From Rhodobacter sp. (GTDB taxonomy: Bacteria > Pseudomonadota > Alphaproteobacteria > Rhodobacterales > Rhodobacteraceae): DNA of 51,985 bases. Made by a program: the position numbers and the translations under genes. The stretch is taken from NCBI GenBank assembly GCA_030065095.1, contig JASJDP010000031.1:1-51985 (forward strand). The letters are read 5' to 3'. A model generated the notes under the pieces. It saw only the letters and a list, made by a program, of their open reading frames with translations, was not told the origin of the DNA and did not search any database. Below, in pieces: positions 45,278-51,985 of the stretch (position 1 is the stretch's first letter; each line of letters opens with the position of its first letter).

Positions 45278-46228
45278 ATGCCAGAGCTGAAAACCACCCC
45301 GCTGACGCGGCATTTCGGCGTCGAGGTCACCGGCCTGCCGCTGGCGGACGTCGTTCCATCCGGACGGTTTGACGAGTTGCGGGCGCTCTTCGAGGAACAC
45401 TCGGCGCTCTTGTTTCGGGCCCAGGAATTCGACGACGCGGCGCATTTGGAACTGGCGAACACCTTCGGCCCTATCGAGGACAGAAAGGCGGACGAGCGGC
45501 AACCCGGCGAGGAGTTCACAATCCCGACGGTCACGAATGTCCGGGCCGACAGCTCGCTTGGCGGCGATTTGGATTTGCACCGGCTGCACTTGGAATCGAA
45601 CTTTCTGTGGCACTCCGACAGCACGTTCCTTCCACAGCCGGCGCTGACCAATATCATCACTGCACGTGTCGTCACGACCGAAGGCGGCGCGACAGAGCTT
45701 GCGTCGACCCGCGCCGCCTGGGCGGCGATGCCCGAAGAACTGCGAGCAAGGATCAGAGGGCGGGGCATCTGGCATCACTACGCCGTCTCACGCGCCAAGA
45801 TCTCGCCCGAACTGGCCAAACATCCCATGTTCCACAAGTGGCCGGCCACGCACTGGAACGCTGTTTGGACCAATCCGGTCAACGGGCACGATGCGCTTTA
45901 CGTCGCCTCGCATGCTTATGAAGTCGATGGCTATGGGGACGCCGAAGGCAAGGCGCTTCTGGCGGAGTTGATAGACTTTTGCACCCGGCCGGAGTTCACA
46001 TATTCGCACCGGTGGCAGGTCGGCGACGTACTCATCTGGGACCAGCGGGCGGTGCTGCACCGCGGTACACCCTGGCCCGAGAACCAGCCTCGTACCTTGT
46101 CAAGTATATGCACATCCGCTACCGACGCCGACGGTCTCGATGAAATGCGAATGCCTTGTCGAGACCTTCGCAAGGTCCGGGAACGGACCGCGCCAACGCA
46201 GAGCGATCTGCAAGAACCAAGAGGGTAA
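45278..46228 (+). CDS. TfdA-family 2-oxoglutarate/Fe(II) dioxygenase
   Basis: 316 residues from the ATG at 45278; a GTG at 45269 would add three. The iron ligands are H112-x-D114 (LWHSDSTF) and H261 (VLHRGTPWP), with an Arg near 272 for 2-oxoglutarate. The family includes alpha-ketoglutarate-dependent dioxygenases such as TfdA and TauD, which hydroxylate and split herbicides, taurine or similar acids. The N-terminus [13 protein letters not shown] is typical. It stands behind the FAD oxidase, so the two may act in series on one substrate. Confidence 0.9.
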   Translation: MPELKTTPLTRHFGVEVTGLPLADVVPSGRFDELRALFEEHSALLFRAQEFDDAAHLELANTFGPIEDRKADERQPGEEFTIPTVTNVRADSSLGGDLDLHRLHLESNFLWHSDSTFLPQPALTNIITARVVTTEGGATELASTRAAWAAMPEELRARIRGRGIWHHYAVSRAKISPELAKHPMFHKWPATHWNAVWTNPVNGHDALYVASHAYEVDGYGDAEGKALLAELIDFCTRPEFTYSHRWQVGDVLIWDQRAVLHRGTPWPENQPRTLSSICTSATDADGLDEMRMPCRDLRKVRERTAPTQSDLQEPRG

Positions 46229-46254
46229 CCCTCGCGACCAACGGAGAGGAAGAA

Positions 46255-47916
46255 ATGAAATACCTTAACCGGACTGGAAAACCCCTACCGACGGCGATCA
46301 CCGGCCAGGCAGACAAGGTCGGGACGGATCCCGTCAACCGCCGTGAGTTTCTGGCCTTGGCCAGCTCGTTCGGCGCGACCTCTGCCACGGCTTACGCCAT
46401 GCTGGGCCTTTCTGCGCCGGCAGAGGCCGCGAGCCACGCCAAAACCGGCGGCACCGTGCGCATTCAGCAGGAAGTGCGCGCACTGAAAGACCCGCGCACC
46501 TATGACTGGTCGCAGATCGCCAACTTCTCGCGCGGCTGGCTGGAATACCTGGTGACCTACGAAAACGACGGAACGTTCCAGCCGTCTCTGCTGGAAAGCT
46601 GGGAGATCAACGATGACGCGACCCAGTACACCCTGAACGTCCGCAAGGGCGTCAAGTGGAACAACGGCGACGATTTCACCGCTGACGACGTGGCGCGCAA
46701 CATTGCCGGCTGGTGCGACAAAACTGTCGAGACCAACTCGATGGCCGGCCGCTTCGCGACCATGATCGATGCGGACACGGGAAAGGCCATCGAAGGCAGC
46801 ATCGAAGTCGTCGACAGCCACACGGTCCAGCTGAACCTGCCCAAGCCCGACATCTCGCTGATCGCGGGCATGGCGGATTATCCGGCGGCCATCGTGCACA
46901 GCTCGCACAACGCCAACGACATGCTGACAAACCCGATCGGCACCGGCCCGTATCTGCCGGAGAGCCTGGAGGTCGGTATCAAGGGCGTCCTCGTCCGAAA
47001 CGAGAACCACACCTGGTGGAACGCCGGCAACGGCGCCTGGATGGACCGGATCGAATACATCGACTACGGCACCGACCCGTCGGCCTTCGTCGCGGCAGCG
47101 GAAGGTGAAGAGATCGACATGATGTACTCGCTCGAAGGCGAATTCATCGACATCATGAACACGCTCGACGGCTGGGTCGAAAACGAGGTGGTGACGATGG
47201 CAACCATCGTGATCCGCCCCAACCAGCTTGCGGAAGTCGACGGTGCAAAGCCGTACGCGGACAAGCGGGTGCGCCAGGCGTTGACCATGGCGGTGGACAA
47301 CTCGTTGCTGCTGGAGCTTGGATATCAGGGCCGCGGCGTGCCGGCACAAAACCACCATGTGGGACCGGCGCACCCGGAATATGCCGATATCGGCGATCCA
47401 ACCTACGATCCGGCGCAGGCCAAGGCCCTGATGGACGAAGCCGGCATGGGCGATTACGAACACGAGCTTCTGTCGATCGACGACGCATGGCGCAAAAACA
47501 CGACCGATGCGGTGGCCGCGCAGCTGCGCGATGCCGGCATCAACGTCAAGCGCACCGTGCTGCCCGGCAACACGTTCTGGAACGACTGGGCCAAGTACCC
47601 GTTCAGTTCCACGAACTGGAACCACCGTCCGCTTGGTGTGCAGGTCTGGGCACTGGCCTATCGTTCGGGCGAGGCCTGGAACGAATTCGGTTATGCCAAC
47701 CCTGAATTCGACGGGATCCTGGAACAGGCGCTGGCCACTGCGGACGTCGAGAAGCGCCGCGAATTGATGGCAAAGGGAGAGGCGATCCTGCAGGATGACG
47801 GCGTGACGATCCAGCCCTACTGGCGCTCGCTCTACAACCACACCCGCGAGGGTTTGGAAGGAGGCGCGCACCACATCTCGTTCGAGATCCGTCCGGCCCA
47901 GTTGCACTGGACCTGA
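46255..47916 (+). CDS. ABC transporter substrate-binding protein, family 5 (peptide/nickel type), no permease nearby
   Basis: 553 residues from the ATG at 46255, with GGAGAGGAAG upstream. A Tat signal [12 protein letters not shown]...APAEA starts after a 25-residue N-region. The mature protein shows the SBP_bac_5 blocks [47 protein letters not shown] and [11 protein letters not shown]. It binds peptides or other small organics in the periplasm. No permease or ATPase gene follows; the next gene is a membrane protein of another kind, so the rest of the transporter must be elsewhere. Confidence 0.92.
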   Translation: MKYLNRTGKPLPTAITGQADKVGTDPVNRREFLALASSFGATSATAYAMLGLSAPAEAASHAKTGGTVRIQQEVRALKDPRTYDWSQIANFSRGWLEYLVTYENDGTFQPSLLESWEINDDATQYTLNVRKGVKWNNGDDFTADDVARNIAGWCDKTVETNSMAGRFATMIDADTGKAIEGSIEVVDSHTVQLNLPKPDISLIAGMADYPAAIVHSSHNANDMLTNPIGTGPYLPESLEVGIKGVLVRNENHTWWNAGNGAWMDRIEYIDYGTDPSAFVAAAEGEEIDMMYSLEGEFIDIMNTLDGWVENEVVTMATIVIRPNQLAEVDGAKPYADKRVRQALTMAVDNSLLLELGYQGRGVPAQNHHVGPAHPEYADIGDPTYDPAQAKALMDEAGMGDYEHELLSIDDAWRKNTTDAVAAQLRDAGINVKRTVLPGNTFWNDWAKYPFSSTNWNHRPLGVQVWALAYRSGEAWNEFGYANPEFDGILEQALATADVEKRRELMAKGEAILQDDGVTIQPYWRSLYNHTREGLEGGAHHISFEIRPAQLHWT

Positions 47917-47969
47917 ATACAGCCGCGCGAGGCGGCTTCGGTCGCCTCGCCGCGCATAACGGTGACCTC

Positions 47970-48464
47970 ATGGCAATCGAATTGGTGCTGCTGATCACCC
48001 AGGCTGCGGCGGTGGTCTTTCTGGCGGCTTGGCTGACGACGGGCGTGCTGGAAAACGTGCTGTATCCCGAGCTGAACCGGGTGTTCACGGCTGAAGTGCT
48101 CGACATGGCCCGCATGCGAAAGGAATACCCCGACGCCTACGCATTGGTGGCGCATCGGCGTGTCTCGAACCCGTCCGTGCAGACGTGGCTGTTCAAGCTG
48201 ATCGTCGCCTGGGAAATTTTTGCGACCCTTGTCCTTTGGGCCGGCTCCGCCGCCTTGATCCTGGCTGTCTTCGGTCGAGTAGAGGCCGCGTCCGCGCGCA
48301 GCTTGGCCCTGCTGGGGACGCTGTCTTTCACCAGCGTTTGGGTCGGTTTCTTGGTGGCGGGGAATTGGTTTTGCTATTGGTACTGCCACGAGGGCGCGCA
48401 AAGCACGCATTTCCAAATGACCCTGTGGGGGATGGCGACGCTGATCCTAATCGCGGTCGGTTAA
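47970..48464 (+). CDS. DUF2165-like small integral membrane protein
   Basis: 164 residues with four membrane helices (about 5-25, 72-95, 108-128, 143-163). The polar part between the first two holds RRVSNPSVQTWLFKLIVAWE, and near the end is GNWFCYWYCHEGAQSTHFQM, which I recognise as the DUF2165 pattern. The function is unknown. It is the last gene before the tRNA terminator and is on the same strand as the binding protein, 53 bases behind it. Confidence 0.75.
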   Translation: MAIELVLLITQAAAVVFLAAWLTTGVLENVLYPELNRVFTAEVLDMARMRKEYPDAYALVAHRRVSNPSVQTWLFKLIVAWEIFATLVLWAGSAALILAVFGRVEAASARSLALLGTLSFTSVWVGFLVAGNWFCYWYCHEGAQSTHFQMTLWGMATLILIAVG

Positions 48465-48528
48465 CGCCAAGCGTTTGAGAACGCCTCGACAAACCGGCGC
48501 ACGTCAACGGCGGTATCTTCGCGGCGAG

Positions 48529-48578
48529 ACCAGTGAAAAACAAAAGGCCCCGTCAGTGGCCTTTTGTTTTTCACTGGT
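48529..48578 (-). terminator. tRNA-Pro terminator inside a 21-base perfect inverted repeat
   Basis: The arms 48529-48549 and 48558-48578 are perfect inverted copies (ACCAGTG then A-rich then GGCC; mirrored in GGCC, T-rich, CACTGGT) around the 8-base loop CCGTCAGT. The inner GGCC/GGCC part with TTTTGTTTTT works as a terminator on both strands. The right arm includes the CCA end of the tRNA fragment. Typical terminators of this kind are shorter; the symmetry extends over the tRNA tail. Confidence 0.85.
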
Positions 48579-48619
48579 CGGAGTGGCGAGATTCGAACTC
48601 ACGATCCCTGCCTCCCGAA
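48575..48619 (-). tRNA. tRNA-Pro(CGG) 3' fragment, attachment-site scar
   Basis: Minus strand, read toward lower positions: anticodon loop TTCGGGA (48613-48619, anticodon CGG), stem GGCAG, variable part, T-arm GTGAG-TTCGAAT-CTCGC, acceptor CACTCCG, A, CCA. The acceptor, T-arm and loop are intact, but upstream of the anticodon loop no D-arm or 5' acceptor strand follows, so the gene is not functional. This is the typical 3' remnant left at the far end of an element that integrated in a tRNA gene by a tyrosine recombinase. Confidence 0.85.
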
Positions 48620-49232
48620 AACAGGTACAAGCGGTTTGTTCCCGAGATTTTCTCGAATTGTTCAACCTTTCGACCCACCCTAAGCGGTTTCAGGCCGATG
48701 AATTGGGGGCGAAACGGGGGCGCTTACCGATACTTCGGCAAGATTACAGATCCAGACATCGTAGCCCGATCTTTGGCCGGCGAGCGTCCACCGTTAAGAT
48801 GCACGCGCCGCCGATCGAGAACCCAGATCAAGGCCCTTACGATTGGCTATGACCCTGCGGTCAATCCTATGGAAAATCGAATGGGTGATGAAAGCCACTG
48901 ATGGCCGTTTGTGTGAATGGCAAAACACGCGGAGGAAGTTGTCGCTCCATCGGCGCATCCGTGATCCCGGTCCCGGCCCTCATGAGACAGTTGCCGACGC
49001 GGGCCGAATGCCCGCACCGCAGGGCGAAGCGGACAAGTCCCCAAGCTGTCGCTATCAACCAGCCGACCGATCTGCTCGGATTCTCATCGACATCGAAATC
49101 TGGCTCATAACTTCAAAAAGCGGTCGTCCGGTCACTCCGCAGCACCGTTCTCACACCGCTCGTCCAACAGGCGGAAAAACGTGAATTCGCAGCGTCGATG
49201 TCTAATGACTGCAATAAGGTGCATAGCGGGTT
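48620..49232. other. Island left end, no gene seen
   Basis: About 610 bases after the tRNA fragment. The reading frames present are short and have no family signature, and some only read through the tRNA fragment. This DNA is inferred to be the element side of the attachment site. I see no integrase here; it should lie at the other end, beyond the window. Confidence 0.5.
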
Positions 49233-49260
49233 TTGGTACGCGCCGTTTCTGTGGTAAGAT
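49233..49260 (+). promoter_or_regulatory. Putative promoter of the 57-residue peptide gene
   Basis: TTGGTA (49233-49238), 16 bases, TAAGAT (49255-49260), about 46 bases before the GTG start, in a locally AT-rich stretch. This is a reasonable sigma-70 type match but not proof. Confidence 0.45.
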
Positions 49261-49306
49261 TGAATTCTTAAGTGATTTGAAGTCTGATCTAAAAAGGAGA
49301 TTTATC

Positions 49307-49480
49307 GTGACAGACAAGTCCGTTCTGACGTCGTCCCGTGACCTTCCCACTGAAGATGAAGTATCCTCTGCTGCCCATCACCCTGAGAAGACACTGGAAT
49401 TGGTGCGAAAGTACAATTTGTCAGCGGTTGATGTGGCTCAGTTGCTCGATCGTCTGACTGTCAAGCCAGTACCCTGGTAA
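49307..49480 (+). CDS. 57-residue peptide, possible precursor peptide, unknown
   Basis: GTG start with AAGGAG at 49294-49299, seven bases away, the best ribosome site in the island. 57 residues: a polar acidic N-half (TSSRDLPTEDEVSSAAHHPE), a helical middle (KTLELVRKYNLSAVDVAQLL), and a short tail DRLTVKPVPW with Trp at the end. No signal peptide, no Cys. An upstream in-frame ATG at 49181 lacks a ribosome site. The leader-like helix followed by a short Pro/Trp tail resembles ribosomal peptide precursors; this is a guess. It is convergent with, and overlaps by 20 bases, the 352-residue gene. Confidence 0.6.
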   Translation: MTDKSVLTSSRDLPTEDEVSSAAHHPEKTLELVRKYNLSAVDVAQLLDRLTVKPVPW

Positions 49481-50519
49481 TTCGCCGGGCCAGCTGCAGG
49501 TGAGTCTGGAGATCCCCAGCGGCGTAGCTGGATTGCTGAACTAGATACCCCCATGACCCCTTCCACGCGACCGTGTCATGTGGCCCAACCCGTCTGCTGC
49601 GGCTGGCGGTAATAAGGCGCAGGTTCTGTTCGTATGTCTGGGTGATCTCAAAGGCGCTGAAACCGCTGTGACGATCAAGTGTCGGTATGCCGCCGTGCGG
49701 ATCGGGGATCGATGCCTCATGTGCACGGAACTGACGCACCCAAAGCACCGCACAGCCAGAATCCGCCGCGATAAATCGCGTGATGGTTTCTGCTGGTGGA
49801 ACACCGAAGCAGCATGTTCCATCAAATTGCCAACTGGAGCCGACCGCCGAAGACAAGCCCGCGCAAATCACGTCGGCATCGTCTGACCAATGATGATCAA
49901 CCGCCAACCATGGCCACCGAAACCGCCAGAGACTGGAGGGCGGGTGATAGATGCCACGTGCAAGGTGTATGTCGTACCGGTCGTGCCGTGCCCAATAGCT
50001 GCGTTTGGAGAACGGTAATTGCGCTGCCACGTCGAGCGATGCGAACCCATCAGCCAGGTCCAGAACTCGGTCCAGATCAAACCGACCTGAAAGGCAGCGC
50101 AACTCGACATTCGTGCCATGCTGCAACCAAGTCACTGCTGGCAAGCCCGCATAGTCGACCCCCACCCATGCGACGCCGCCAGTCGACAAGGGGTTGACCG
50201 CCATGCTGTCCGCTGATTGGTCATAGAGTGCCGCGCAGTCAAGCGTCGACAAAGGACCCAGATCATAGAGATATTGTTTGCAGCGCAGCCGCATATCCCC
50301 AAGCGGGATCTCAAACGATACCGAGGAGGTGTGCGCACCACACCAGTTCGACCAGCGTGTGTACTGTGGAGCAGGGTGGCGGGAAATGGGTGGCCCTTCA
50401 CGGCGCAATGACAACTGCTCTGGCAGCAAATCCTTTGGCTCCAGCAGGCGAAAATTGACCTGCGCCTGCGCCCTTTCCGGCGCACAGCGAATCAACCAGC
50501 GCCCTGGCGACTCAGTCAT
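49461..50519 (-). CDS. 352-residue protein, unrecognised, Trp- and His-rich
   Basis: 352 residues from the ATG at 50519, overlapping the 2OG oxygenase stop by 8 bases (ATGACTGA); a longer start at 50576 is less likely. It has many Trp, His and Cys (WSNWCG, TCCFG, WPWLAVDHHWSDDAD). The middle part with VTWLQHGTNVELRC followed by FDLDRVLDLADGF is like the beta-strand plus helix unit seen in DUF4367/MucB-type folds, but this is weak. No signal peptide or membrane helix. Being coupled to an oxygenase it could be a partner enzyme or binding protein. I do not know its family. Confidence 0.65.
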   Translation of the reverse strand: MTESPGRWLIRCAPERAQAQVNFRLLEPKDLLPEQLSLRREGPPISRHPAPQYTRWSNWCGAHTSSVSFEIPLGDMRLRCKQYLYDLGPLSTLDCAALYDQSADSMAVNPLSTGGVAWVGVDYAGLPAVTWLQHGTNVELRCLSGRFDLDRVLDLADGFASLDVAAQLPFSKRSYWARHDRYDIHLARGIYHPPSSLWRFRWPWLAVDHHWSDDADVICAGLSSAVGSSWQFDGTCCFGVPPAETITRFIAADSGCAVLWVRQFRAHEASIPDPHGGIPTLDRHSGFSAFEITQTYEQNLRLITASRSRRVGPHDTVAWKGSWGYLVQQSSYAAGDLQTHLQLARRITRVLA

Positions 50520-51234
50520 TTGACATGAAAAAACCCGTAAGCGAGCTGCGCACGTGATCGCCGGCTGCAGCGCCAACCGGGTTTATCCGGTGCAGAACAC
50601 CGCGCCGGATCAGTGCCAATCGGTTTGGTTTAGGCATCACATAGGTGCCAACCCCGAAATTCATGACGGCACGACTGGTGATCTCGTGATCCATATGTAG
50701 ACCCGGCGCACGCCTTTCTCCGTCATACATTTCCAACTCCGGATAGGTCAGATCGCGGAAGTCTGACCCGTCCACCAACAATTCCGCACCCCATGACGCG
50801 TTCCACTCAGGATGAGCGTAGTAGACAAAGGCACAAGACACATCTTGTCTTCCGTCAGTATGCCACGACAGGCCCGCCCCTGTCGGATAAAGATAGGGCC
50901 GCACGAAGAACAGTTCCCAGTCCGGGCCTTCTTCACCAACGAATTCCGGATAACCTTTAGCGGTCTCGGCCAGTGCCTCGATAAAACAGTCGATGCCCTT
51001 GCCCGTCGGATACGATTGCGACATTGCGGTTCGATCAGACGGCATTGGCTTAGAGGTAAATACATCCGACCAGAGCGCCGCCCCGTCCATGAGGCGAAAA
51101 GCCTTGATCCATTGGTCGTTGTTCACATACCGAAACCGGGCCTCCAGCACGAAATTCCAAACAAAGCGGAATGCCTCGGCACTCAGAAACTCATCGAACA
51201 CGATGACTTGGTCGTTTTCCGTCGTCACCTCCAT
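50512..51234 (-). CDS. 2-oxoglutarate/Fe(II) oxygenase (prolyl-hydroxylase-like)
   Basis: 240 residues from the ATG at 51234, with GGGAGGG upstream. The double-stranded beta-helix has the iron ligands H125-x-D127 (GLSWHTDGR) and H215 (GVLHRINPV), and R229 (RSSLTGFF) for 2-oxoglutarate. SFVYYAHPEW-like SCAFVYYAHPEWNASWGAELLV is the usual strand region of this fold. Such enzymes hydroxylate Pro, Asp, Asn or free small molecules. It is the first gene of a two-gene unit with the 352-residue protein, and it has its own near-consensus promoter. Confidence 0.87.
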   Translation of the reverse strand: MEVTTENDQVIVFDEFLSAEAFRFVWNFVLEARFRYVNNDQWIKAFRLMDGAALWSDVFTSKPMPSDRTAMSQSYPTGKGIDCFIEALAETAKGYPEFVGEEGPDWELFFVRPYLYPTGAGLSWHTDGRQDVSCAFVYYAHPEWNASWGAELLVDGSDFRDLTYPELEMYDGERRAPGLHMDHEITSRAVMNFGVGTYVMPKPNRLALIRRGVLHRINPVGAAAGDHVRSSLTGFFMSND

Positions 51235-51918
51235 GCAGCCCTCCCTGACAGTGAAAGATCAGGCACATCTGAACCGCCGCGATAAGACGAAGTCAAATTG
51301 CTCCTGTCAAACTCGATAATCCAGTTAGGAGACGGTCACAGGTATTCTCGATCACTGCAACCGTTTTGCCTTGAGCTAGCCTGACGCCAATGCGCCTATA
51401 CTGGTTCAGGCAATTCCGGCCGCAGGTGCAGAGTGACGGTGATCAGCACCACCCGAGTTGTCCGGTTGCCTGTTAATTCGTGATCAGCCTGTGATCCATC
51501 GAGATGATGGTTTCCCGGGCCCGCGGGGGGGCAAGCGCAACTGCGGCAGCCTCGCAATCACTCCAAGAACGCTATTATGAAATGGGCTTCTCTAAACCCA
51601 AACGACTTGACGGGTTATCGGATCGCCAAAATGTCGCGACCGGCCATTCGTGGCATCGCATCGAACGGGTAACTCGGGCTCGACCCGGACCGACGCGGTG
51701 CAGAAAGCAAGCGGATACGGCGCGAATCGAAACCGGACGATCGAGCCAGGCCGCCTGCGGTGCAGAATCAAGCGATTGGAGCAAGCCTCGGTCATTCGTA
51801 TTACGACGCCTGACATTCACCGCTTCGGCTTGGGAGGTCGGCCCAGAGCCGATTTCGTTGAAAAAGTCGTTCGAACACTTGGTATTGGTCTGAGCGCGAG
51901 CTTCGCTCGTGGCCTCTT
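51235..51918. other. Intergenic stretch, promoter region then unassigned DNA
   Basis: About 680 bases between the oxygenase start and the transposase end. The left end has the oxygenase promoter. The rest has only short frames with no family features. The sequence near 51840-51900 (GAAAAAGTCGTTCGAACACT) probably includes the terminal repeat of the IS that follows, but I cannot fix the border. Confidence 0.45.
51282..51310 (-). promoter_or_regulatory. Sigma-70 promoter of the 2OG oxygenase unit
   Basis: On the minus strand TTGACA (51310-51305), 17 bases, TCTTAT (51287-51282), about 48 bases before the ATG. The -35 is perfect, the spacing ideal and the -10 near consensus, so this gene should be expressed constitutively unless repressed. 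Confidence 0.65.
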
Positions 51919-51985
51919 TCAGGCTGGATTTGGAGCCAGTTTGGCGAGTTTGCGAAGGTTTTGGGCGGTAGCTGCGAGGTGGAAC
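51919..51985 (-). mobile_element. IS transposase C-terminal end (cut by window edge)
   Basis: Open minus-strand frame from the right edge to a TGA at 51919-51921 encoding FHLAATAQNLRKLAKLAPNPA. The AATAQNLRKLAKL tail is that of DDE transposases of the IS1182 or IS5-related type. Only this tail is in the window, so the family is provisional. Confidence 0.65.

Noticed and set aside
48475-48852. Plus-strand frame of 125 codons across the tRNA fragment
   Set aside because: It simply reads through the terminator and tRNA fragment; no ribosome site or family features.
51504-51893. Plus-strand frame of 129 codons near the right end
   Set aside because: No ribosome site or motif; it runs into the presumed IS end.
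1-51985. CRISPR array or phage structural genes
   Set aside because: I saw no regularly spaced direct repeats, Cas genes or capsid/tail genes on either strand.

Overview
The window looks like a chromosomal segment from a marine-type member of the Rhodobacterales (Alphaproteobacteria, Roseobacter-like). The reasons are high GC content, frequent GTG/TTG starts, a petABC cytochrome bc1 operon, and a mix of CO-dehydrogenase-like molybdoenzyme, TRAP and methanethiol-oxidase-like genes. The genus cannot be fixed from the sequence alone. Both ends are cut through insertion-sequence transposase genes.

Layout, left to right. (1) 1-2.3 kb: the 3' end of an IS5-type transposase, a DMT/EamA exporter, and a CcdA-like membrane protein with a periplasmic thioredoxin. 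(2) 2.3-4.6 kb: a short histidine-utilisation unit (hutC repressor, hutF deiminase) behind a clear HutC-type palindrome. (3) 4.7-9.3 kb: aroC on the minus strand, then a TPP riboswitch driving the thiamine ABC importer thiBPQ. (4) 9.5-13.3 kb: the petABC operon and a beta-barrel outer membrane protein. (5) 13.4-17.7 kb: a minus-strand cluster of ferritin-like protein, LodA/GoxA-type quinoprotein oxidase and LodB-type flavoprotein. (6) 18-20.9 kb: ECF sigma factor, anti-sigma factor, S8 protease and a small secreted Cys protein. (7) 21.1-22.4 kb: a sulfotransferase and a very acidic 75-residue protein. (8) 22.6-26.5 kb: a CoxMSL-like molybdenum hydroxylase operon ending in a MoaD/ThiS-like protein with a Gly-Gly tail. 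(9) 27-29.2 kb: a methanethiol oxidase (SBP56) gene coupled to a 2Fe-2S ferredoxin and a CoA-binding protein. (10) 29.4-34.5 kb: an AlkX/YcaQ-type DNA glycosylase, an MDR oxidoreductase, a CDF transporter and an SLC13 transporter. (11) 34.9-42.1 kb: a TRAP importer with an N-acyl-D-amino-acid deacylase, divergent from an amidohydrolase and a CobW GTPase. (12) 42.5-48.5 kb: a tightly coupled plus-strand operon of class I glutamine amidotransferase, two unrecognised small proteins, FAD oxidoreductase, TfdA-type dioxygenase and periplasmic binding protein, followed by a DUF2165-like membrane protein.

At 48.58 kb lies a 45-base 3' fragment of a tRNA-Pro(CGG) gene, cut at the anticodon loop and followed on the minus strand by its terminator. 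This is the usual scar of integrase-mediated insertion into a tRNA gene. The geometry places an integrated island to the right, reaching beyond the window. The island starts with sparse DNA and then carries a small module: a 57-residue peptide with an excellent ribosome site, and convergent to it a 2-oxoglutarate/Fe(II) oxygenase with a near-consensus promoter, coupled by overlap to a 352-residue protein I do not recognise. It ends, within the window, in the 3' end of a second transposase. This island module and the LodA/LodB/ferritin-like cluster are the best candidates for undescribed biology here.
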